Positions 1 to 5,367 of a DNA stretch of 24,249 nucleotides are shown piece by piece (position 1 is the first letter of the stretch; every line of letters starts with the position of its first letter). A model generated the notes under the pieces. That model was given only the letters and a program-made list of their open reading frames with translations, searched no databases and had not been told where the DNA came from. Origin of the DNA: a virus; the IMG/VR virus record IMGVR_UViG_3300008216_000079, positions 1-24,249 of that record; one strand, 5' to 3'. The translations under genes and the position numbers were made by a program.

Positions 1-1
1 G

Positions 2-457
2 GACATTGTGCGGCACATCGAAGGCGACGGGGACAGTCGGGCGCTGTCTGCCTGGTCGACGGTGGAGCAGGCCATCCGCACCGTGGGCCCGTACGAATCC
101 GTGGTGTTCGATGACCGCCGCACCATGGCCGCCATCGAGGACATGGGCGGCTGGATCAAGCTCTGCGAAGTCACCGAGAAGGAATTGCCGTTTAAGGGTA
201 ACGAATTCGTGAAGCGGTTCATGGGCTACCTGAGCCGCCCGCCGGAGCAGTTCCCGGCGAAGCTGCTGGGTATGACTGAGGCGGCCAACAGCGGTGAGCA
301 CCAAGAGTTCGTGCAAGAACCCCGCCTGATCGGCAAGCCGAAACTTTGCCTTCAGGTGATGCGTAAGGGCACCAAGAAGAAACCCGGGGCATTGCGGCTT
401 TCCGAAGCCCTGGACCAGGTTGCCGGACAACTGGAAAGCAAGGGGAGTGTGGCATGA
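2..457 (+). CDS. DUF6475-like phage protein, 5' truncated by window edge
   Basis: The reading frame is open from base 2 and continues off the left edge, so the true start is not visible. A GTG at position 8 lies in the middle of conserved-looking sequence and is unlikely to be the start. About 150 residues are seen. They contain the run AIRTVGPYESVVFDD followed by an MAAIEDMGGW segment, which I recall from the uncharacterised DUF6475 family found in temperate phages beside replication and nin genes. No catalytic motif is recognisable and no function is claimed. The stop overlaps the next start (ATGA at 454-457), so it belongs to the same translationally coupled early operon. Family assignment is from memory of the motif. 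Confidence 0.7.
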   Translation, partial: DIVRHIEGDGDSRALSAWSTVEQAIRTVGPYESVVFDDRRTMAAIEDMGGWIKLCEVTEKELPFKGNEFVKRFMGYLSRPPEQFPAKLLGMTEAANSGEHQEFVQEPRLIGKPKLCLQVMRKGTKKKPGALRLSEALDQVAGQLESKGSVA

Positions 458-720
458 AACACAACGCAGCAACCCAGCGCGAACGCATCCGGCAGTACCT
501 GTACCGGTGCCAATTCGGCGCCACTCGAAACGAGATTGCCCGCGGTTCTGGTGTCCTGGTGCAGACCCTGTGCCGCCGCCTTCGAGAGCTGGAAGACCTG
601 GGCCACATCACCGGCATTCAGCGCGTGATCTGCCCTGAAACCGGCGTGCTGAACAAAAACTACCGGCTCACCGGCAACCAGCGGGCGGCCATGACGCGGA
701 AAGCGGGGAGGGCGGCGTGA
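454..720 (+). CDS. Small winged-helix DNA-binding protein
   Basis: This is an 88-residue protein. Residues about 8-60 look like a winged helix-turn-helix: a first helix (RERIRQYLY), a helix-turn-helix pair around TRNEIARGSGVLVQTLCRRL, then LEDLGHI leading into a beta wing. The C-terminus is basic (RKAGRAA). Its likely role is DNA binding, either regulatory or accessory to replication; the target is unknown. The start is set by the ATGA overlap with the upstream gene and a purine-rich AAGGGGAG ribosome site about 10 bases before it. Its stop overlaps the GTG start of the methyltransferase. A second small protein with a similar fold lies on the other side of the methyltransferase at 1634. Confidence 0.75.
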   Translation: MKHNAATQRERIRQYLYRCQFGATRNEIARGSGVLVQTLCRRLRELEDLGHITGIQRVICPETGVLNKNYRLTGNQRAAMTRKAGRAA

Positions 721-1637
721 GGGTAATCGACCTGTTTGCAGGAGGTGGCGGCTTTTCCACTGGTGCCGTAATGGCTGGCTATGAAGTGGTTTGGGCCGCA
801 AACCATTGGCCGGACGCCGTGGAGTGGCACAGCAAGAACCACCCAGGTGCTATGCACGTTTGCCAGGATCTGCACCAAGCTGATTGGTCTCAGGTGCCGG
901 AGCACGACATTCTGCTGGCCAGCCCATGCTGTCAGGGTCATAGCAGAGCCCGCGGCAAAGACAATGGCAATCCTCAACATGACGCCAGCCGTTCAACTGC
1001 GTGGGCGGTGGTTTCTGCTCTGGAATTCCATCAGCCAGAAGTGGCGATTGTTGAGAATGTTAAGGAGTTTCTCGACTGGCCGCTTTATCCCGCCTGGAAG
1101 ATGGCCGTCGAAGCCTTGGGGTATGTGGTTTCACCGCATGTAATCGACGCGGCAGACCTTGGGGCACCACAAAATCGCGTCCGCATGTTCCTGGTGCTGA
1201 CCAAGACAAAAGCGCCACTGCTGCTGAATCTGCCTCGTTACGAGCACAAGCCGGCATCCAGTTTTATTGATTTCGAGGCGGGCAACTGGAGTCAGATAGA
1301 CCGGCCTGGCCGGGTAAAGGCAACGCTGGAGAGAGTGAAGGCGGGCCGCGCCAAGTTCGGCGAACGGTTTTTGATGCCGTACTACGGGAGCGGATCAGGG
1401 AAAACGGGCCGGTCTCTTGATCGCCCTATCGGAACGATTACCACCCGGGATCGCTGGGCCATCGTAGACGGCAACCGCATGCGGATGATTTCCCGATTTG
1501 AGGGCAGGGCAGCAATGACCTTTCCGGAGACCTATCAGCTCCCTGAAAACCACCCTCTGGCAATGCATCTACTTGGCAACGCCGTTTGCCCGCTGCCTGT
1601 GGCCAGGGTTCTCAAGGCAGTGAAGGAGGCCGCATGA
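717..1637 (+). CDS. C5-cytosine DNA methyltransferase (orphan, phage type)
   Basis: This 306-residue enzyme should transfer a methyl group from S-adenosylmethionine to C5 of cytosine in DNA. The C5-MTase motifs appear in order: motif I DLFAGGGGFSTG (residues 5-16, AdoMet loop); motif IV SPCCQGHS (69-76), where C72 aligns with the catalytic cysteine of the usual PPCQ; motif VI VENV (112-115); motif VIII QNRVRMF (152-158); the target-recognition region (about 170-235); RPIGTITTRD (237-246); and motif X GNAVCP (288-292 and following). It starts with GTG in a GTGA overlap with the previous gene. No restriction endonuclease is next to it, so it is probably an orphan that protects phage DNA from host restriction or affects its regulation. 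The recognition sequence cannot be read from the protein. Confidence 0.93.
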   Translation: MRVIDLFAGGGGFSTGAVMAGYEVVWAANHWPDAVEWHSKNHPGAMHVCQDLHQADWSQVPEHDILLASPCCQGHSRARGKDNGNPQHDASRSTAWAVVSALEFHQPEVAIVENVKEFLDWPLYPAWKMAVEALGYVVSPHVIDAADLGAPQNRVRMFLVLTKTKAPLLLNLPRYEHKPASSFIDFEAGNWSQIDRPGRVKATLERVKAGRAKFGERFLMPYYGSGSGKTGRSLDRPIGTITTRDRWAIVDGNRMRMISRFEGRAAMTFPETYQLPENHPLAMHLLGNAVCPLPVARVLKAVKEAA

Positions 1638-1894
1638 CCCACACAGACCGAATCCTGACCCTGCTGCAAGACGGACCCATGAGCCGGGGCGAGATAGCCC
1701 GGTGCCTGGGTCTCCCGGGAAAGAAAACCCAGTGGGAGCTCATGAACATGCGCAACAAGGGCCTGATTGATCTGATCGGGCAGGGCCGCTTCTCCCGCTG
1801 GTGCCTGCCGGGTCAGGCTCCGAATCAGGTTGCTGAGCTGGTGGCCCAGCATGAGCAGAACGCGGTTACGCGGTATTTGTCGGGGGCGTTATGA
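1634..1894 (+). CDS. Small winged-helix protein
   Basis: This protein has 86 residues. The start chosen is the ATG in the ATGA overlap with the methyltransferase stop. An upstream in-frame start at 1586 lies inside the methyltransferase and is less likely. Residues 5-50 (DRILTLLQDGPMSRGEIARC, then a second helix and MRNKGLIDLI) read as a helix-turn-helix followed by a wing strand (GRFSRWCLP), resembling MarR/IclR-like minimal winged helices in phage operons. The role is probably DNA binding, with target unknown. Together with the protein at 454 it brackets the methyltransferase. Confidence 0.7.
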   Translation: MTHTDRILTLLQDGPMSRGEIARCLGLPGKKTQWELMNMRNKGLIDLIGQGRFSRWCLPGQAPNQVAELVAQHEQNAVTRYLSGAL

Positions 1895-2082
1895 CCGTAT
1901 TCAACGACCAGGAGGCGGCTGTGGAAGAGCTGGAGTGGCTGACCAATACCACCGGGAAGGCTCACGTCATCGTCCGCGCTGGAAGGGGCGAGCAGTACCG
2001 CTGGCGCGTGGTGCCGCACTCCGAAGTGGGCAAGCGCGATCCGCTGGTTATCTGCACGCCAAAGTATCAGGGGGCCAAATGA
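1891..2082 (+). CDS. Small hypothetical protein
   Basis: This is a 63-residue protein I do not recognise. It starts in an ATGA overlap with the gene before it and ends in an ATGA overlap with ninB, which supports it as a real, coupled gene. It has an acidic N-terminal helix (DQEAAVEELEWL) and then basic, strand-rich sequence with RAGRGEQYRW and KRDPLVICTPKYQ, suggesting a small alpha-beta fold. There are no cysteine motifs, signal peptide or membrane segment. Its position among nin-region genes suggests an accessory role in DNA metabolism, but this is inference only. Confidence 0.65.
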   Translation: MTVFNDQEAAVEELEWLTNTTGKAHVIVRAGRGEQYRWRVVPHSEVGKRDPLVICTPKYQGAK

Positions 2083-2534
2083 GCAGAGAGAAGATTTACC
2101 GACTTCGCCCGGACAACTACCAGCGAGCCCTGCAGCATGCCGGGCAGTTGCTGGCGGACCAGTTCGGGGCCGGGCGGCAGGCGCTGGAGCTGGCTCTGCG
2201 TGAGCCCAAACGCTCCTTAGATCAAAACGCGAAGCTTTGGTGCTTGCTCGAGGACGTGGCCTGCCAGTGCACCCTGCTGATCAATGGCGAGAAATGCACG
2301 GCCTCCCGGGAGGAATGGAAGGACGTTTTCACCGCGGCACTCAAGCGTGAAAACCGCATAGCCATGGGCATTGATGGCGGCGTGGTCATGCTCGGCCACA
2401 GCACCAGCAAGATGCGTAAGGCGGAATTCTCCGAGCTGATAGAGCTGATTTACAGCTACGGCTCACAAAACGGCGTCCACTGGAGCGAGAAGGCTCAGGC
2501 GGTCTATGCCGAATACCGGGAGGCCAGCCAATGA
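2079..2534 (+). CDS. ninB: NinB-like recombination protein
   Basis: This 151-residue protein is close to the usual length of the NinB/Orf family (lambda Orf, about 146). Lambda Orf binds single-stranded DNA and SSB and helps load RecA in place of RecFOR during phage recombination. Family-typical features are the N-terminal basic strand region, the run EPKRSLDQNAKLWCLLEDV (residues about 46-64), the EEWKDVF segment, and MRKAEFSELIELIYSYGSQNGV near the C-terminus. The start is the ATG in an ATGA overlap; a longer in-frame extension back to 1830 runs through two upstream genes and is rejected. The neighbouring ninG supports the call. No disruption is seen. Confidence 0.9.
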   Translation: MSREKIYRLRPDNYQRALQHAGQLLADQFGAGRQALELALREPKRSLDQNAKLWCLLEDVACQCTLLINGEKCTASREEWKDVFTAALKRENRIAMGIDGGVVMLGHSTSKMRKAEFSELIELIYSYGSQNGVHWSEKAQAVYAEYREASQ

Positions 2535-2665
2535 CGATGCAAATACTGGTTCTGGTGGCCACGGTGTTCGGCACCCTGCTGGCCCTTGAGGTGCGTGACT
2601 GGGTATGCGCCACCCTTGGCGGTCTGGCAATCGTTCTGCAGTTGGCTGCGCTGGGGGTGGTGTGA
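2531..2665 (+). CDS. Tiny membrane protein of the nin region
   Basis: This 44-residue protein begins in the ATGA overlap with ninB and ends in a GTGA overlap with ninG, so both boundaries match the operon's coupling pattern. Almost the whole length is hydrophobic, with two short putative membrane segments (residues about 4-20 and 28-44) separated by VRDWVCA. No family is recognised. It could simply be a spacer ORF that maintains coupling, or a small inner-membrane protein. Confidence 0.55.
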   Translation: MTMQILVLVATVFGTLLALEVRDWVCATLGGLAIVLQLAALGVV

Positions 2666-3243
2666 CGTTGAGAGCCAGCCGCCGCAAATGCAAAGCCTGC
2701 CGGGAGTGGTTCAGGCCGGCCATGGCCTCGCAGCTGGTGTGCTCCATCCCGTGCGCGAAAGCGGCCGGCCCGTCCCTCAAGGCCAAGAAGCGGGCGGCAG
2801 AGCGTCGCAAAGAAACCCGGGAAGCCAAGCGCCGGATCAAGAAGCGCTCGGACCACATGCGGGACGCACAGAAGGCATTTAACGCCTATATCCGTGAACG
2901 TGACCATGGCAAGCCCTGCATCAGCTGCGGGCGCAATGACGGAGAGGTCCGGGCCCAGGCCGTGGGCGGCACATGGGATTGCGGCCACTACCGCTCGGTA
3001 GGCGCCAGCCCGGAGCTGCGGTTTGAGCCCCTGAACGCGCACAGGCAGTGCAAACGCTGCAACCGGGACATGTCCGGCAGGGTGGTGGATTACCGCATCA
3101 GCCTGATTGAGCGCATCGGGCAGAAGGCCGTGGACTGGCTGGAAGGCCCGCACGAGGCAAAGAAATACACAATCCAGGATCTCATCGAGATCAAGCTGGC
3201 ATTCACGAAAATGAAGCGGGAACTGGAAAAGGAGAAGGCATGA
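2662..3243 (+). CDS. ninG: NinG (Rap)-like Holliday-junction/recombination protein
   Basis: This 193-residue protein starts at GTG 2662 in a GTGA overlap with the small membrane ORF. A more upstream ATG at 2605 would add 19 unrelated residues and is rejected. It resembles lambda NinG/Rap, a structure-specific nuclease that acts on D-loops and Holliday junctions. Visible features are an N-terminal zinc site (C10, C13, C27, C31), a highly basic helical linker (residues 33-66), and an HNH-like C-terminal half with CISCG (86-90), DCGHYRS (106-112), then H127, CKRC (130-133) and NRD. The C-terminus is a charged helix. It overlaps the next gene by ATGA. Confidence 0.9.
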   Translation: MTLRASRRKCKACREWFRPAMASQLVCSIPCAKAAGPSLKAKKRAAERRKETREAKRRIKKRSDHMRDAQKAFNAYIRERDHGKPCISCGRNDGEVRAQAVGGTWDCGHYRSVGASPELRFEPLNAHRQCKRCNRDMSGRVVDYRISLIERIGQKAVDWLEGPHEAKKYTIQDLIEIKLAFTKMKRELEKEKA

Positions 3244-3773
3244 ACAAGTTTCTGTATTGGCTGGCCGGCAGATTGCCGGCTCGAATCATCAGTGATGGTT
3301 CCGTGCCGTATCTGGAGCGTTATTACCTGTTCACCATTCTAGGGTGGCGTTTCTATCTGCATCGGTTTGTGGGTAGCGATCCTGACAGGGGCTTGCATGA
3401 CCACCCGTGGACCAGAGCATTCAGTCTGGTTCTGCATGGCTGGTACTTCGAGGAGCGTCGTGATGGGCCTCGGAAGGTTCGCTGGTTCAATTCCCTGACC
3501 GGCGACACCTTCCATAGGGTGGTGCTTCCATGCCCTCTTGATGGTCGGCCCTTTCAGCGCCCTATGTGTGGCGGGCCTGAGCACGAACCGCAAAATTGCT
3601 GGACACTGTTTTTCCACAGGGCGGGTAGCACCAAAGAGTGGGGGTTTCTGAATCTGAGCGAGGACGGGAAAACTAAGGTTTTCAGGCCATACCTGTACAC
3701 CCGTGAAGGTTCGCAGAAAGGCTGGTGGATGAAGGCTCCAAAAGGGCGCGATATAGCCCGGCAACCACGATAA
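3240..3773 (+). CDS. Cupin-like phage protein, possible metal-binding
   Basis: This is a 177-residue protein. Residues about 35-135 are strand-rich and contain LHDHPW (52-57), a second cluster GWYFEE (67-72) and FHRV (91-94). The order His-x-His, Glu, His is that of a cupin metal site, so H53, H55, E72 and H92 are candidate ligands. Short phage proteins with an HDHPW motif occur in temperate phages without known function, and the reaction is not known. The start is set by the ATGA overlap with ninG. The next gene begins 20 bases downstream with its own ribosome site, so this ends the tightly coupled run. Confidence 0.7.
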   Translation: MNKFLYWLAGRLPARIISDGSVPYLERYYLFTILGWRFYLHRFVGSDPDRGLHDHPWTRAFSLVLHGWYFEERRDGPRKVRWFNSLTGDTFHRVVLPCPLDGRPFQRPMCGGPEHEPQNCWTLFFHRAGSTKEWGFLNLSEDGKTKVFRPYLYTREGSQKGWWMKAPKGRDIARQPR

Positions 3774-3793
3774 CTGGCGAAGGAGAGGCGGTA

Positions 3794-3979
3794 ATGGTTT
3801 TTCTATCAATTTTTTCTTTATTGCTATGGGTCATGCTCGGCGAAGCTGTTCGAAATCTTGTTATTGCAGTCGCAAGGCTTGAAGCGAAAAAAAGCGAAAG
3901 CAGCCTGAGGCGCATTCCAAGGTATGTTTATTGGCTGACAGGTCCAGTGCTGTTTTGTTATGCGATTCTTGTTCGATAG
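3794..3979 (+). CDS. Small two-span membrane protein
   Basis: This 61-residue protein is preceded by an AAGGAGAG-type ribosome site about 8 bases upstream, which decides this ATG over the in-frame upstream start at 3725. It has a hydrophobic N-terminal segment (residues 2-20, with LSIFSLLLWVMLG), a basic middle (KKSESSLRRIPR) and a second hydrophobic segment at the C-terminus (46-60). Base composition is clearly more AT-rich than its neighbours, which hints at separate acquisition. The family is unknown. Confidence 0.6.
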   Translation: MVFLSIFSLLLWVMLGEAVRNLVIAVARLEAKKSESSLRRIPRYVYWLTGPVLFCYAILVR

Positions 3980-3988
3980 GAGACTGAT

Positions 3989-4387
3989 ATGGCACTGGTA
4001 CACGCACAAGCTGAGTTTGCACTGGAGCAGTGGGGCATCTGGTGCCGGACGGCCACACCGGGGCCGAAAGGGGCTATCAGCTGGATGGGGCCGATGGTAG
4101 ACCGCCTGGTCGGCACAATTGTGGAGAACGACGAGCGGCCCGTGAGAGCCTGGGAGGATAACGACTGCGAGGCATTCGACGCCCATGTGATCCGGCATGT
4201 TCGGGACAACAACCCGGAGGCCTATCAGGCCTTGCGCCACTACTACGCTTTCCCGGACGGAGACGATTACCGGGCCATCAGTAAATCCGTATTGGCCAAG
4301 CGCCTGCGGGTGAATCGCGATACCGCGGTAAAGCGCTTGGAGATCGGCATCAACATGGTGGCCGCCATGTTGGCCATGGCCGCGTAA
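3989..4387 (+). CDS. Q: Q-type late antiterminator
   Basis: This 132-residue protein resembles the phage 21-type Q family (Phage_antitermQ). It opens with the family-like ALEQWGIWCR (residues 11-20) and has a middle region ending AYQALRHYY. A C-terminal helix-turn-helix-like region follows (about 97-122: SKSVLAKRLRVNRDTAVKRL), similar to a sigma region 4 element. Q proteins bind DNA at the late promoter and join a paused polymerase so that it passes terminators. The strongest support is position: just downstream lie a promoter, two intrinsic terminators and then the lysis and virion genes. The start follows a GGAG-type ribosome site (AGGAGAC) in the gap after the membrane protein. Confidence 0.82.
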   Translation: MALVHAQAEFALEQWGIWCRTATPGPKGAISWMGPMVDRLVGTIVENDERPVRAWEDNDCEAFDAHVIRHVRDNNPEAYQALRHYYAFPDGDDYRAISKSVLAKRLRVNRDTAVKRLEIGINMVAAMLAMAA

Positions 4388-4427
4388 CTGCTCATATGTT
4401 CACTGTCAAAATAACGCTGGCAATTTG

Positions 4428-4456
4428 TTGACTGCCCGGCAGTCCAGTGGTACAAA
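4428..4456 (+). promoter_or_regulatory. Predicted late promoter (pR'-like)
   Basis: A -35 box TTGACT (4428-4433, five of six consensus) and a -10 box TACAAA (4451-4456, four of six) are separated by exactly 17 bases. The start is predicted near 4463. A near-palindrome ACTGC-CCG-GCAGT (4431-4443) overlaps the -35/spacer. A 7-base inverted repeat flanks the whole promoter (4417-4423 and 4467-4473). The promoter lies directly after the Q gene and before tandem terminators, as for Q-controlled promoters. Confidence 0.75.
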
Positions 4457-4462
4457 ACAGCT

Positions 4463-4560
4463 ATGGTTGCCAGAGGTGACCGAAACAATTTGATTTCGCT
4501 GGCCGACCCCACCGAACCCATTGGCCAGCATCCCCCAAACCCGCCTTGAGCGGGTTTTTT
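4463..4560 (+). ncRNA. Predicted short late-leader transcript
   Basis: Without antitermination, transcription from the predicted start near 4463 should stop at the first terminator, giving a leader RNA of about 95-100 nucleotides. This would be analogous to the 6S leader RNA of lambda. It contains a stem-loop (4498-4529) and then the terminator hairpin. It is inferred from promoter and terminator positions only. Confidence 0.45.
4537..4560 (+). terminator. Intrinsic terminator 1 of the late leader
   Basis: A perfect 8-bp stem AAACCCGC/GCGGGTTT (4537-4544 and 4550-4557) has a 5-base loop and runs into a T-rich tract continuing through CTTTTT. It lies about 75-95 bases after the predicted late start, the expected place for a tR' that Q must override. 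Confidence 0.88.
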
Positions 4561-4589
4561 CTTTTTCTGCCCCGATGGGTTGGGAGTGG

Positions 4590-4612
4590 CCCGGCCGGCC
4601 GGGGTCTTTTTT
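4590..4612 (+). terminator. Intrinsic terminator 2 of the late leader
   Basis: A perfect 14-base palindrome (4590-4603; stem CCCGG/CCGGG with loop CCGG) is followed by GTCTTTTTT. It sits 30 bases after terminator 1, giving a tandem block before the tRNA and lysis genes. Confidence 0.8.
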
Positions 4613-4613
4613 A

Positions 4614-4674
4614 TGTCCGCCTGGTCCGAACTGACTTGCGCTATCAGGTTGATTCGGGCCGAAGAAGGCGGACA
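4614..4674 (+). repeat. Long imperfect hairpin upstream of tRNA
   Basis: The outer arms TGTCCGCCT (4614-4622) and AGGCGGACA (4666-4674) pair perfectly over 9 bp. Inner arms GGTCCGAA (4623-4630) and TTCGGGCC (4653-4660) pair with one G-U. A short CTGA/TCAG stem (4631-4634, 4644-4647) is possible within. A GAAGA bulge lies on the 3' side only. There is no T tract, so it is not a terminator. It may help separate or process the following tRNA from the late transcript. Confidence 0.6.
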
Positions 4675-4683
4675 CCAATTTGA

Positions 4684-4759
4684 CGCAGAGTAGAGCAGCC
4701 AGTAGCTCGCCAGGTTCATACCCTGGAGGTCGCCGGTGCAAATCCGGCCTCTGCTACCA
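4684..4759 (+). tRNA. Initiator-type tRNA-Met (CAT anticodon), phage-encoded
   Basis: A complete 76-base cloverleaf with encoded CCA. Acceptor: CGCAGAG (4684-4690) with CTCTGCT (4749-4755), six pairs plus an unpaired C1-U72. D-stem: GAGC/GCTC (4693-4696, 4705-4708). Anticodon stem: CCAGG/CCTGG around loop TTCATAC, anticodon CAT at 4717-4719. T-stem: GCCGG/CCGGC (4732-4736, 4744-4748). Initiator traits are the mismatched first acceptor pair, the A11-U24 pair in the D-stem, and overall close similarity to bacterial tRNA-fMet; only part of the three-G-C-pair signature is present in the anticodon stem. Oddities: the D-loop is one base short (AGCCAGTA, lacking the usual GG) and the T-loop reads TGCAAAT, with G instead of U at position 55. 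It lies within the late transcript directly before the endolysin. Confidence 0.88.
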
Positions 4760-4774
4760 ATATCGGAGCATGCA

Positions 4775-5155
4775 ATGGACTGGGACAGATTCGCCAACTT
4801 CCAGCCGCATGAATTCGCGTGCTCCCACACCGGCAAGAACGGCATGAAGCCGGGCTTTATGGAAAAGCTGCAAGCCCTGCGCACCGAATACGGCAAGCCT
4901 ATGACCGTGACAAGCGGTTACCGGCACCCGACGCACCCCATTGAGGCCCGTAAAGCCTCCCCGGGTGCCCATGCCAGTGGAAGAGCCGCAGACATTGCTG
5001 TGCAGGGCGGTGACGCCCTGAAGCTGATTGAGCTGGCTCTGAAGCACGGCTTCACCGGTATCGGCGTCAACCAGAAGGGCGACGGGAGATTCATCCACCT
5101 GGATGACCTGAAGCACGAGCCGGGGCGGCCCCGGCCTTGGGTGTGGAGCTACTAA
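4775..5155 (+). CDS. Endolysin, peptidase M15 (D-Ala-D-Ala carboxypeptidase-like) family
   Basis: This 126-residue protein likely cleaves peptide cross-links of peptidoglycan at lysis. The M15_3-type zinc site is visible: SGYRHP (47-52), then SPGAHASGRAADI (62-74) giving H66 and D73, and FIHLD (107-111) giving H108 as the third ligand. The N-terminal region FQPHEFACSHTG is also typical of the family. The start is the ATG at 4775 with a GGAG site about 6 bases before it. An in-frame start at 4736 would lie inside the tRNA and is rejected. There is no signal peptide, so it needs the adjacent holin for export. It is the first gene of the lysis cassette and its stop overlaps the next start (TAATG). 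Confidence 0.88.
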   Translation: MDWDRFANFQPHEFACSHTGKNGMKPGFMEKLQALRTEYGKPMTVTSGYRHPTHPIEARKASPGAHASGRAADIAVQGGDALKLIELALKHGFTGIGVNQKGDGRFIHLDDLKHEPGRPRPWVWSY

Positions 5156-5367
5156 TGGCCCGCCTGTACCAGTTCATCAGTAGCAACGCCCTTGTGGTTC
5201 TGGTCCTGCTGATTGAGGGGGCGGTAGCGTTCGCCTGGGTGACCTACCGGGTGTTCGGAGACAATCCGCCGGACATCAGCGGCGGCACGGCCACGGCTTA
5301 CGGGGCGTTTCTGGCTATCCCGCCGGCCCTGATTAAATTTTGGCAGTGGCGCCGGGAGCAGAAATGA
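5155..5367 (+). CDS. Holin-like membrane protein
   Basis: This 70-residue protein has two predicted membrane helices (residues about 9-33 and 44-63), a polar PPDISGGTAT turn between them and a short charged C-terminal tail (WRREQK), the layout of a two-span class II holin. It should form membrane holes that release the endolysin. The start is in a TAATG overlap with the endolysin stop, and its own stop overlaps the Rz start by ATGA. No family-specific motif is recognised, so the holin role rests on topology and on its place between endolysin and spanin genes. Confidence 0.7.
   Translation: MARLYQFISSNALVVLVLLIEGAVAFAWVTYRVFGDNPPDISGGTATAYGAFLAIPPALIKFWQWRREQK

Larger units (their letters stand above)
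4388..4683 (+). other. Late-control intergenic region
   Basis: This stretch of about 296 bases between the antiterminator and the tRNA has no convincing long gene on either strand; the longer minus-strand frames are shadows. It is dense in regulatory structure: an inverted repeat flanking a promoter, a stem-loop (GCTGGCC at 4498-4504 with GGCCAGC at 4523-4529), two intrinsic terminators and a 61-base imperfect hairpin. Each is listed separately where supported. It is the equivalent of the lambda/P22 pR'-tR' region. Confidence 0.75.

Noticed and set aside
717-1637. Complete restriction-modification system
   Set aside because: Only the methyltransferase is present. The neighbours are small winged-helix proteins, with no nuclease motif next to the gene.
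4684-4759. Reading the internal tRNA as an attachment site
   Set aside because: It is a complete cloverleaf, lies inside the late operon and does not match the tRNA-Pro fragment at the right end.
4267-4896. Minus-strand open frame (209 codons) over the late-control region and tRNA
   Set aside because: It runs antisense through the Q gene, promoter, terminators, tRNA and endolysin. The structured elements explain the region better.
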